Source: DAOTTI01 sp034437795
GTDB taxonomy: Bacteria > Chloroflexota > UBA11872 > UBA12225
Length of the DNA stretch: 22,364 nt
Direction: 5' to 3'
NCBI GenBank assembly: GCA_034437795.1
Contig: DAOTTI010000113.1
Location: 1-22,364 of the forward strand
A model generated the notes under the pieces. It was not told where the DNA came from. It searched no databases and was given only the letters and a program-made list of their open reading frames with translations. Positions within the stretch are counted from its first letter, which is position 1. Each line of letters begins with the position of its first letter. Shown here piece after piece: positions 1 through 7,149 of this stretch. A program made the position numbers and the translations under genes.

Positions 1-733
1 GATCGCCGCCGTGGGCGTTGTGCTGGCGCTGTTCGTTCTGCCCCGCGCCGGCACCCAGACCGCCACGCCGCGCGTCGGCACGGCCGCTCCCACGGCTGTC
101 GCGGGGCAGGGGCCGCCCGCGGGGACCCCGGCCGGCGGGACGGCGCCCCAGTCCAGCGGGCTGGCGCTGCGCACCGTCCTCGACGAGCGATTTGCGTCCA
201 ACCAGCGCAACTGGCCGAACAATCCGCAGTCCACCGCCTGGTTCGCCGACGGCGCCTACCGGCTGTACGCGCGCCGGCCAGGGGACTTTGTCGCCATCGG
301 TGTCCCCGGGATCGGCCCGTTGCGTGACGTGGCGGTGACGGCCACCTTCCGGAAGGTGGGCGGGCCGCCCGGCGGGGGCTACGGCATCATCGTGCGCGAC
401 CAGGGCCCCGGCCCACGTGACGGCGTCAACCAGCTGGGACGCTTCTACATCTTCGAGGTGGGGGATCGCGGCGAGTTCGGCATCTGGCGCCGCGACGGCG
501 ACCGCTGGATCGATATCGTCCCCTGGACGCGCTCTGAGGCGGTCCGGCCTGGCGGCGAGCCCAACCAGCTGGAGGTGCTGGCCTTTGGCTCCCAGCTGGC
601 CTTCACCGTCAACGGCACGCGGGTGGCGACCCAGACGGACGCGACCTTGACTGAAGGGACGGTAGGCATCTTCGTGGGCGGTGACTTGAATGAGGTCGTG
701 ATTGAGCGCCTGCACATCATCGCCCCCAGCTAG
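1..733 (+). CDS. Membrane-anchored protein, C-terminal part (possibly the tail of a Ser/Thr protein kinase)
   Basis: The frame is open from position 2, so the gene enters from the left edge and its N-terminus is missing. The visible part starts inside a hydrophobic segment (IAAVGVVLALFVLP), continues through about 45 Pro/Thr/Ala/Gly-rich linker residues, and ends in a globular domain of about 185 residues starting near LDERFASNQRNW and closing with the beta-strand-like VVIERLHIIAPS. This tail resembles the concanavalin/LamG-like domain found outside the membrane in many Chloroflexota Ser/Thr kinases and lipoproteins, where one helix separates it from a cytoplasmic kinase. No kinase motif is visible because that part would lie outside the window, so the kinase assignment is inference. 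The stop is TAG at 731-733, immediately followed by a repeat element. An internal GTG at 11 could start a short protein but lies within the membrane helix, so an edge-truncated gene is preferred. Confidence 0.7.
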   Translation, partial: IAAVGVVLALFVLPRAGTQTATPRVGTAAPTAVAGQGPPAGTPAGGTAPQSSGLALRTVLDERFASNQRNWPNNPQSTAWFADGAYRLYARRPGDFVAIGVPGIGPLRDVAVTATFRKVGGPPGGGYGIIVRDQGPGPRDGVNQLGRFYIFEVGDRGEFGIWRRDGDRWIDIVPWTRSEAVRPGGEPNQLEVLAFGSQLAFTVNGTRVATQTDATLTEGTVGIFVGGDLNEVVIERLHIIAPS

Positions 734-850
734 CCTGGACAATTCACAGCCAGCGAAGACATCCCTCTCACTTTGGGTGACGGCCAGGCTGAGACCTCGC
801 CACCTATCCCTCCTTACTCGCTACTCGACCCTCGCTACTCGCGGCTCCGT
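731..850. repeat. Dispersed intergenic repeat, copy 1 (at the stop codon of the first gene)
   Basis: This stretch shares an ordered set of words with 16860-16985: TAGCCTGG at the stop codon, TTCAC-R-GCCAGCGA, CCCTCTC, CTCGCCAC (796-803 here), and runs of CTACTCG (about 815-840 here). In both places the element begins at the TAG stop of the upstream gene. It contains no open frame with coding character. It may be a dispersed non-coding repeat or a shared 3'-end element; the sequence does not show which. The rest of the gap up to 939 shows no clear promoter. Confidence 0.5.
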
Positions 851-939
851 CCTCCAGCGGGAACCCCAGGGGAGGGTGACGCCTCTACTCGTGAAGATTG
901 CGCATTAGGCGCGGCTCGCCGTGCCGTGTTATTACCTCG

Positions 940-2787
940 ATGATCATGACCAGGCAACTGACGGCGGGGCGCGCCGGCGACGCTGAGGCGCGCGTTCCAT
1001 GGCCGGGGACGGCCGGCGCGATGCCTCAGCCTCCAGGTCCGACGGCGGCACTGGCCGGCGGGGCTGCGGCCGCCGTCGCGGCAGGATTGGGCATGGCCTT
1101 CCTGCGCTTCACGCTGCAGGTGCGTAGCGTGCCCGAGCGCATCATGGAGTGGGTGCTCATCTTCATCCCGCTCGACCTGTTTGAGGCCGGCCTGCGGCGG
1201 TTCGGGTTCGACGCCAAGCGGTACGCGCTCTACGGCGCCATTGTGGCCACACTCATCTGCCTCGCGCTGCTGGGCAGCGCCGTCTTGCGCCGGTGCTGGA
1301 GCCCCCGCGCGATCCTGGCGCTTGGAGGCGGGCTGTGGCTCTTCGTGATGATGGTGGTGATGCCCCTGACCAGTGCCGGGTTCTTCGCCCTCAGCCTGAT
1401 CGATGGCACCAAGGCGGCCGCGGGCGGCTACTTTGCCGTTGCCCTGACCTACGCCACGGTCCTGATCCTGGCGCGCTCCGTGCTGACCGGGGAACTCACC
1501 CTCGATCGCCTCACCGGTGGCCTGGCAGGCCCCGCGCTGCCGGCGCCGGACGGAACGCTGGCGACCGGTAGCTCGCCCCGCCGCTCGGCGGTAATGCTGG
1601 TTGGGAGCACACTCGCTGCCTACGCTGGCACCTTCGCCGCTGTCCGCTGGGGCCCCAGCCGCTCTCTGACCAGGGTCCTGGTCGGCGACCCGCAGGTCCC
1701 CTATCCATCGGGCGGGATCGAGCCGCCCAACCCCCATCCCAACCTAGCCCCGACGGCCCAGCCTCGCGCGGCCGGGGCACCGAGCACAGGGCGGGCGGTG
1801 GAGCCGCCGGCGGCCCGCCAGTTGGCCCGCGACAAGGACGGGGCCGCCCTGCCCTCCGGCCGGCGCCCCGGGCAGCTGGCCGATCTGATCACGTCCAACG
1901 ACGACTTCTACATCGTGACCAAGAACGCCGCCGGCGATCCGGTGCTGAACGTGAACCAGTGGCGTCTGCGGATCGACGGCGAGGTCCAGCGACCTGTGGA
2001 GGTCGACTACGACAGCCTGCGCCGGCTGCCGGCCATGGAGATCACCAAGACGCTCGAGTGCATCAGCAACTTCGTGGCCAAGTGTGAGCTGGCCCCCTTC
2101 GGCTGCGACCTGATCAGCACCGCCCGCTGGAAAGGGGTGCGCGTGAGCGATGTGCTTGCCCTCGCCGGCGGGGTCAAACCGGGGGCGGTGTCGCTGGCCA
2201 CGATCGCGGCGGACGAGTTCACCACCTCTCTTCCCATTGACGTCGCCCTGCAGCCGGACACGCTCCTGGTCTACGAGATGAACGGCCAGGTGCTGCCGCG
2301 GGAGCATGGCTACCCCGTGCGCATGCTGGTGCCCGGGCGATACGGCATGAAGAACGCCAAGTGGATCGTCGCCCTCCGCGTCATGTCGCGCGAGTTCCTG
2401 GACTGGTACGGGCAGCGCAACTGGAGCAGGCAAGCCATCGTCAAGACCATGTCCCGCATCGACGTGCCGGCGCCGGGGGCCGTGCTCGTCCCCGGGGAGC
2501 ACCGCATCGCCGGCATCGCCTATGCCGGCGATCGGGGCGTGGCAAAGGTGGAGTTCAGCGCCGACGGGGGCCGGACGTGGGAGGAGGCCCAGTTCCTGGA
2601 GCCGCCGGCCGGCCGTGACGTGTGGGTGCGCTGGCAGGGGCGCTTCACTCTGCCGCCGAACGCCGAGCTCACGCTGGTGGTGCGAGCCACCGACGGCACG
2701 GGAGCGCTGCAGACGGAGGCCTTCAGCCTGCCCCAGCCGGAAGGGAGCAGCGGCTGGCACAGCATTGAGGTCCGATCCCGCGCCTGA
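940..2787 (+). CDS. Membrane-anchored molybdopterin-dependent oxidoreductase, sulfite-oxidase fold
   Basis: From ATG 940 the protein has about 615 residues. The N-terminal 240 residues hold about six hydrophobic segments (near 36-55, 68-86, 95-116, 124-143, 160-180, 216-236). A Pro-rich linker follows, then a SUOX-type molybdopterin domain (about 290-490) with the signature Cys374 in LECISN, where this family ligates molybdenum, and MLVPGRYGMKNAKW further on. A C-terminal Ig-like Mo-co dimerisation domain (about 500-600, VAKVEFSADGGRTWEEA) completes it. The family carries out two-electron oxygen-atom transfers, as in sulfite oxidase or YedY/MsrP; the substrate cannot be read here. No haem-binding CXXCH is present, so electrons must leave by another carrier. 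The start is uncertain: TTG 898, ATG 946 and ATG 1021 are in frame, and none has a clear ribosome binding site. Confidence 0.88.
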   Translation: MIMTRQLTAGRAGDAEARVPWPGTAGAMPQPPGPTAALAGGAAAAVAAGLGMAFLRFTLQVRSVPERIMEWVLIFIPLDLFEAGLRRFGFDAKRYALYGAIVATLICLALLGSAVLRRCWSPRAILALGGGLWLFVMMVVMPLTSAGFFALSLIDGTKAAAGGYFAVALTYATVLILARSVLTGELTLDRLTGGLAGPALPAPDGTLATGSSPRRSAVMLVGSTLAAYAGTFAAVRWGPSRSLTRVLVGDPQVPYPSGGIEPPNPHPNLAPTAQPRAAGAPSTGRAVEPPAARQLARDKDGAALPSGRRPGQLADLITSNDDFYIVTKNAAGDPVLNVNQWRLRIDGEVQRPVEVDYDSLRRLPAMEITKTLECISNFVAKCELAPFGCDLISTARWKGVRVSDVLALAGGVKPGAVSLATIAADEFTTSLPIDVALQPDTLLVYEMNGQVLPREHGYPVRMLVPGRYGMKNAKWIVALRVMSREFLDWYGQRNWSRQAIVKTMSRIDVPAPGAVLVPGEHRIAGIAYAGDRGVAKVEFSADGGRTWEEAQFLEPPAGRDVWVRWQGRFTLPPNAELTLVVRATDGTGALQTEAFSLPQPEGSSGWHSIEVRSRA

Positions 2788-2831
2788 CGGCTGCCGCCTG
2801 ACGTGCGGGGCGCCGAGGCGCGGGGGCCTCA

Positions 2832-2858
2832 GGCGCGTTCCTCAATGGGGAACGCGCC
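2832..2858. terminator. Perfect 10-bp inverted repeat, candidate hairpin between genes
   Basis: GGCGCGTTCC at 2832-2841 pairs perfectly with GGAACGCGCC at 2849-2858 across a 7-base loop. It lies 44 bases after the oxidoreductase stop and 52 bases before the next gene. A second, competing stem (CGCCGC 2855-2860 with GCGGCG 2866-2871) overlaps its 3' arm. There is no T-run, so this is either a T-less terminator or an mRNA-processing or attenuating structure. Confidence 0.45.
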
Positions 2859-2910
2859 GCCTCGTGCGGCGGGTCCACGTCACCCATATCCGTGCTAGAA
2901 GGACCCGTGC

Positions 2911-3519
2911 ATGATCGGACTGGAAGGCAGCCTGGCAGGGATCGGCCTGCCGCCGCTGGTCGGCCTGCTGGCCGACCTGGGCAAGAGTGGCCGGCTGCGG
3001 ATCTGGCCCGACCAGGCGCCGGATCAGGATCAGGAACCAGTTCGCCTACCTCACCGCTCAGTTGCCTCAGCCGCCTCGATCCCCCTGCGTAACGTGGCCG
3101 GCACAGTCGCCCCAGTCACGCCGGCCACGCCGGGGTACTCCGATCCTGCCGGCAGGCCGGTCGTCGAGCTGGTGTTCCATCGGGGCCAGATGGTGGCGGC
3201 GGCGTTCGGGCGGCGCCGCGGCCTGGCGGCGCTCGAAGCGGCCGCGCAGGCGCTGCGAGACGGGTGGTTCTCGTTCGTGGAGGGGACGGTGGCCGTTGGG
3301 TACAGGCGTAACCTCGCGCTCGGCCCCGGCGAGGTCCAGGCCTATCTGGACCAACTGGCAGTCGGTGCCACGCAGGAGCTGTCTCGGCCGGGCGCAGGTG
3401 TGCGGGCCACGGAACGCGCACGTACCACGGCGCGCCCGCGCGGGGGGTTCCATCCCAGCCGGCTGCGCACCCGCCCGCGCCGCGCGCCGGTGATCCCGCA
3501 GATCGTCGGCGCCCAGTAG
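2911..3519 (+). CDS. DUF4388 (PATAN-like) domain protein
   Basis: The 202-residue protein opens with MIGLEGSLAGIGLPPLVGLL and LGKSGRLRIW and later has GQMVAAAFGRRRGLAALEAA and DGWFSFVEG, the two halves of a DUF4388 domain. In this family the domain is found alone or attached to response regulators and GTPase-associated proteins, and is thought to be a regulatory or protein-interaction module. Between the halves (about residues 35-80) lies an unusual low-complexity insertion rich in Pro, Ala, Thr, Gln and Asp. The last 50 residues are basic and Arg/Pro-rich and probably disordered. ATG 2911 is preceded by AGAAGGA at 2897-2903, a good ribosome binding site. No signal peptide is visible, so the protein is likely cytoplasmic. 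It may share transcripts with the upstream oxidoreductase if the intervening hairpin is leaky. Confidence 0.72.
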   Translation: MIGLEGSLAGIGLPPLVGLLADLGKSGRLRIWPDQAPDQDQEPVRLPHRSVASAASIPLRNVAGTVAPVTPATPGYSDPAGRPVVELVFHRGQMVAAAFGRRRGLAALEAAAQALRDGWFSFVEGTVAVGYRRNLALGPGEVQAYLDQLAVGATQELSRPGAGVRATERARTTARPRGGFHPSRLRTRPRRAPVIPQIVGAQ

Positions 3520-3994
3520 CCACTGCGACTGCTGCTCCGGCAAACGTTCCCAGACATTAATCTTCGCGATCGCCTGCTTCAACGCGGGGCCACCTGGTCG
3601 ACCTGCGCCAGGGTCACAGGGTCATGCTCCCACGCCGGCATCTCCGCGCCGGGCCGCGTGCGCTTAGTGCGCCAAAAGACCAGTGGTTTGGCCGCGCCTT
3701 CCCTGGCACACGGGCTTGTATTCCCGAACTGCTCGTCTGAAACGGCATTGGCAGAGGACACACGCCGTCGCTGACCGGCGCAGGCTCCCAGACGCGCGCC
3801 CGGCGCACCACGTATAGGGCACCCATCCCCTCCTCCAAGGGGGCCGCGTACCAGCCCATTTGGTGCAGGCCATCCCACGCGGGATGGTCGTCCTCGTTCC
3901 TTGTGGCGGACGCGAGCAATCCGGGTCCGCCCGCTTCACACCAGCGGAGTGCCCACCGGCTGCCGTAGGGATGGAGCAGGCTGCCGGCCGTGAA
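3520..3994 (-). pseudogene. Possible decayed gene with two frame changes, family not recognised
   Basis: Reading the minus strand from 3994, one frame gives a protein-like stretch (SLLHPYGSRWALRWCEAGG, then DDHPAWDGLHQMGWYAAPLE and GALYVVRRARVWEPAP). Around 3740-3770 the sensible reading moves to a second frame (AAKPLVFWRTKRTRPGAEMP, then AWEHDPVTLAQVDQVAP). Near 3582 it moves to a third (LKQAIAKINVWERLPEQQ). An in-frame TAG (3997-3995) stands just upstream and no good start codon follows it, so the N-terminus also looks lost. The Trp-, Tyr- and acid/base-rich composition is unlike the Arg/Pro/Ala strings that this genome gives in non-coding frames. I do not recognise the family. Alternatively, this is ordinary intergenic DNA that reads well by chance. 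The stretch otherwise holds nothing I can support. Confidence 0.35.
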
Positions 3995-4105
3995 CTACCG
4001 GTCATGAACCGGTCGCGAACAGGCCGGCAGCCACGTCCGGATGGCCGCGGGTCCTGGGAGGAACTGGATGATGCCCGTGAATGAGCACGGGAAAGGGATC
4101 AGACC

Positions 4106-5527
4106 ATGCGTTGCACGATGGACGCCTTGAAGCGACATGCACGGATCCACCTGGCCGCCGGGCTGCTGGCGGGAGGCGTACTGGCCAACCCGCTGGCCTG
4201 GCCCGCCACCAGCGCGGAGACCTTTGAGCCCCCTGCCGCGGTGGCGCCGGCCCTGACAGGACGCGTCGTAGCCGTGGGAATTCCCGGCGCCGGTGCGATC
4301 AGTCCGGTGGGGGTCTTCCACCCGGGCGGCCCGATCCACGATAAGCCGGAGTTTGCCGCCTTTACTGCGCCCGGCCAGGTGCTGGACCCGCAGCGCATTC
4401 TGGTGGCCAGCACCTCGAACTTCGGGGCGCCGCTGGGGCAGGCGGACCTGGCGCCCGGCGCCATCCTTTCCATCGATCCCCGCGACGAGAGCCTGCTGGT
4501 TGTTCCATCTGATCTGGGTGCTACGGGTGGCCAGGCCGCCGCCATGGACGGTCGCGTCCAGCTCTACACCGCCCAGAGCCCGGCCTTCGCCAACGCGGTA
4601 AACAACCCAGACGCCGCCACAGCGGCTTTCCCGCCGGCCAGCAACCCGACGGCCATCTCCCTGAACAACGCCTTTGGCCGGCCCTGGTTCGCCAATGCGC
4701 CGTGGGGCGTGGCTGGCATGGGGCTGGAGACGGTGACCGACCCCGACGGCCGGCCGCTGGCCGGCGCGCCGAGTAAGGTGGCCGGCGGCGTCTTCGCCGG
4801 GCAGCTCACGAACCGCGAGCCGGAGCAGCTCCTGCCCGGCGACCTCTCCAGCGCCGCCGTCGGCACTGCGCTCCTGGGTAAGTCGCCGGACGACAGCGGC
4901 CGGGCGGTGTTCGCCGTCGTGGTGGGCGATGGCAGCGTCGTCCAGGTACACGTGCAGCGGGGCGTGGACGGGCTGGCCCCCGCAGGGACGATCGGCGCAT
5001 TGAGCGACGCGGGGGCGGACGGTCACGAACCGGCGCCCGTCGGCGTCTTGCGAGCCGGCATGGTCTTCAACTGGGTGCCGGACCGGATCATCTACGTCGC
5101 GGATCCGGCGCGCAACGCCGTGGTGGCGCTCACCCTGGCTGACGACGGCGAGATCTTCCGGCTGGAGACGGTGCGCTCCATCCAGGCGCCGGAGCTAAGC
5201 ATGCCGGTCGACCTTGCCCCGGCCGTGCCGGAGGTCGTGAACCCCGCCTTCGCCAGCAACACCACCCTTGCCGGTGGCGCCGACCTCTACGTGGCCAACC
5301 GCGGCAACGGGACGATCGTCCGGCTCAGCCAGGACGGCAAGGTGGTAGCCGTGCGCCAGGTGGAGGTCCGCGGTCTCGGCCCCCTCGGGCCGGGGCGCCT
5401 CAACGGCCTGGCAGTGTCTCCCGACGCCCAGAAGATCTGGATCACAGTCAGCGGCGAGGTGCCGGGCTTTCCCGGCCTGGACGGCGCCATTATCGAGGTG
5501 CCTGCATTTGGCGCGGCTGCAAGCTGA
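4106..5527 (+). CDS. Secreted beta-propeller protein (NHL/lactonase-like)
   Basis: The 473-residue protein begins with a basic N-region and a hydrophobic core (residues 13-32) ending in ATSA-ET, a plausible signal peptidase I site after residue 37, so it is exported. The body shows beta-propeller blade motifs such as IIYVADPARNAVVALTLADD and DLYVANRGNGTIVRLSQDGK, then LNGLAVSPDAQKIWITVSG, as in NHL-type and lactonase-like propellers. No catalytic residue set could be assigned. ATG 4106 is supported by GAAAGGGA at 4091-4098. About 90 bases upstream, two ACCGGT hexamers (3997-4002 and 4008-4013 region) sit among three GAAC words, a weak operator candidate. The gene lies only 54 bases before the di-haem oxidoreductase on the same strand, so co-transcription and a joint role outside the membrane are likely. 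The function is not known from sequence. Confidence 0.72.
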   Translation: MRCTMDALKRHARIHLAAGLLAGGVLANPLAWPATSAETFEPPAAVAPALTGRVVAVGIPGAGAISPVGVFHPGGPIHDKPEFAAFTAPGQVLDPQRILVASTSNFGAPLGQADLAPGAILSIDPRDESLLVVPSDLGATGGQAAAMDGRVQLYTAQSPAFANAVNNPDAATAAFPPASNPTAISLNNAFGRPWFANAPWGVAGMGLETVTDPDGRPLAGAPSKVAGGVFAGQLTNREPEQLLPGDLSSAAVGTALLGKSPDDSGRAVFAVVVGDGSVVQVHVQRGVDGLAPAGTIGALSDAGADGHEPAPVGVLRAGMVFNWVPDRIIYVADPARNAVVALTLADDGEIFRLETVRSIQAPELSMPVDLAPAVPEVVNPAFASNTTLAGGADLYVANRGNGTIVRLSQDGKVVAVRQVEVRGLGPLGPGRLNGLAVSPDAQKIWITVSGEVPGFPGLDGAIIEVPAFGAAAS

Positions 5528-5581
5528 GCGCCGCGGCTTGTCGTCGCTCCGGCCAGTTCGGGCGGCCGGCCCCGGTTGTGA

Positions 5582-6886
5582 ATGGGCTCTGAGCGTATGT
5601 CCAAGACGATCGACCCCCATAGGCACAGTGCGCCGGCCACCGGCGCGCCTCGCTCAACCGGGCTAAGACGGCGGCTCATGCTCATGCGCTCCTGGATCAG
5701 CGCCGGCCGGCCGTGGCGCCGAGTGCGTGGCCGGCAGGCCGCGCGGCTCCTGATCGGCGCCGCGCTGGCCGGCGCGGCATTCATGTACTCGGCCAGCGCC
5801 ATTCTTCCTGCTCCAGCCCCTGCCATGCTCCCTGCGCCGGCCCCTGTGGGCGACGAGGACGAGCTCGTGGCGCAGGGGGAGCTATTCTTTCGCACCGACT
5901 TCACCCCTGAGCAGGGCCTGGGCCCCCTCTTCAACGCCTCATCCTGCCTCGCCTGCCATAACTCGCCGGTGCCCGGGGGCATGGGCACGGATGGGCTGGG
6001 CGTGGCGGTGCGTACCGGCCGGCTCATAGACCAGGGCTTTGACCCCTTACGCGAACACGGCGGGCCGCTGGCGCGGGCGCGATCAGTGGCCGAGTTCGGG
6101 CCGCCCTGCCGCCTCCGGCCGGGTATCCCGGCCACGGCCAACGTCACCTCAGTGCGCAACGCCCCGCCGCTGTTCGGACTGGGGTTGATCGACGCCATCC
6201 CCGACGAGGTCATCCTCGCCGGGGCGGTGCCCCGCGGCGACGGGGTGCATGGCCGTCCGAACATCGTGACGGGGCCCGACGGGCGACCCGCCGTTGGCAG
6301 GTTCGGCTGGAAGGCGGATACGGCCACCCTGGCCCAGTTCGTCGCCGAGGCGTACCGCAACGAACTCGGGATCACCAACCCCCTGGCTCCGGCTGACCTG
6401 ATCCCCGCGCCGGCCGAAGATGACGAACGGTGTGCGGGCGAGGCGGCTGGGCCTGAGGACGATGGCACCATCGCCCGCGCGACGACCGCCTTCGTGGCCT
6501 CGCTCGTGGCGCCGGTGCGCCCGGCCGAGCACCTGGCGCCGGCAGGCGCGGCGATCTTCCGGCGCACGGGCTGCGCTGCCTGCCACGTCCCCAGCCTGCG
6601 CGCCGGGGACCAGGAGGTCCCGCTCTACTCCGACCTGCTCCTGCACGACATGGGCCCGGCGCTGGACGACGGGGTACCCCAGGGGCAGGCGACGGGGCGG
6701 GACTGGCGCACGACGCCCCTGTGGGGACTGGGCGATCGTGTCCGCTACCTTCACGACGGGCGCGCGCGCACCATTCCGGCGGCCATTCTCGCCCACGGGG
6801 GCGAGGCGGAACAGGCGGTCCAGCGGTTCCGCAAGCTCACCGCCGACGAGCGCGCGGCCCTCCTGGCCTTCCTGGCGGCCCTGTAG
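5582..6886 (+). CDS. Di-haem oxidoreductase (DUF1111, cytochrome c peroxidase-like)
   Basis: The 434-residue protein has two c-type haem sites, CLACH at residues 122-126 and CAACH at 331-335, and the DUF1111 C-terminal signature RYLHDGRART (from 388) followed by AILAHGGEA. A basic N-region followed by a hydrophobic segment at 56-74 ending near SASA acts as a signal peptide or anchor, so the haem domains lie outside the cytoplasmic membrane. Members of this family resemble MauG and bacterial di-haem peroxidases; peroxidase activity is presumed rather than shown. ATG 5582 and ATG 5597 are both possible starts, and neither has a strong ribosome binding site. The length is normal for the family. 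The 54-base gap to the upstream propeller gene contains only a short CCGGCC/GGCCGG dyad (5549-5569), so the two genes are probably one operon. Confidence 0.87.
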   Translation: MGSERMSKTIDPHRHSAPATGAPRSTGLRRRLMLMRSWISAGRPWRRVRGRQAARLLIGAALAGAAFMYSASAILPAPAPAMLPAPAPVGDEDELVAQGELFFRTDFTPEQGLGPLFNASSCLACHNSPVPGGMGTDGLGVAVRTGRLIDQGFDPLREHGGPLARARSVAEFGPPCRLRPGIPATANVTSVRNAPPLFGLGLIDAIPDEVILAGAVPRGDGVHGRPNIVTGPDGRPAVGRFGWKADTATLAQFVAEAYRNELGITNPLAPADLIPAPAEDDERCAGEAAGPEDDGTIARATTAFVASLVAPVRPAEHLAPAGAAIFRRTGCAACHVPSLRAGDQEVPLYSDLLLHDMGPALDDGVPQGQATGRDWRTTPLWGLGDRVRYLHDGRARTIPAAILAHGGEAEQAVQRFRKLTADERAALLAFLAAL

Positions 6887-7149
6887 CGACTGGCCACTGC
6901 TGTCGTTCCCCCCGCTCCGATACGGAGAACGGGCGGGGCGTCAGGGCCACCGTGGGAGAAACCCTCTCCCCGTGGCCGTCGTTCCCCCTCTCCGTGTCGG
7001 AGCGGGGGCGGCGGGGCCCAGCCGCACGGTAGGGCGGCGTGGGGCAGGGGTGCGGCGCGGCCCCGCCCGAAGGGGGTGAGGGCTCTCCCCGCGTCCCCGC
7101 ACCCCGCGTCTCCGCAGCGGAGCGGAGGGGCCGATGGCGCGTACCGAGC
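6887..7149. repeat. Hairpin-rich convergent spacer with three CTCCG-N3-CGGAG stems
   Basis: This spacer separates two converging genes and is full of inverted repeats. CTCCG-N3-CGGAG occurs three times with different loops: ATA (6915-6927), TGT (6990-7002) and CAG (7110-7122). The second is extended by CCCCC 6984-6988 and GGGGG 7004-7008. A further long stem joins GGCCAC...GGGAGA (6945-6959) to TCTCCC...GTGGCC (6965-6977). CCCTCTCCCCGTGGCCGTC (6962-6980) recurs exactly at 16891-16909, and GGGTGAGGGCTC (7074-7085) recurs at 20091-20102. The structures could serve as a bidirectional terminator. They also look like a dispersed repeat family. No coding frame is supported. Confidence 0.6.

Noticed and set aside
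1744..2760. Long minus-strand open frame (about 338 codons) opposite the oxidoreductase gene
   Set aside because: It lies fully opposite a strongly supported gene; its translation is His/Arg/Gly-rich without any domain and results from high GC keeping antisense frames open.
3992..4020. Spaced ACCGGT hexamers and GAAC words as an operator or phage attachment site
   Set aside because: The words are short, no integrase or regulator is adjacent, and the spacing is irregular; mentioned only as a weak candidate.
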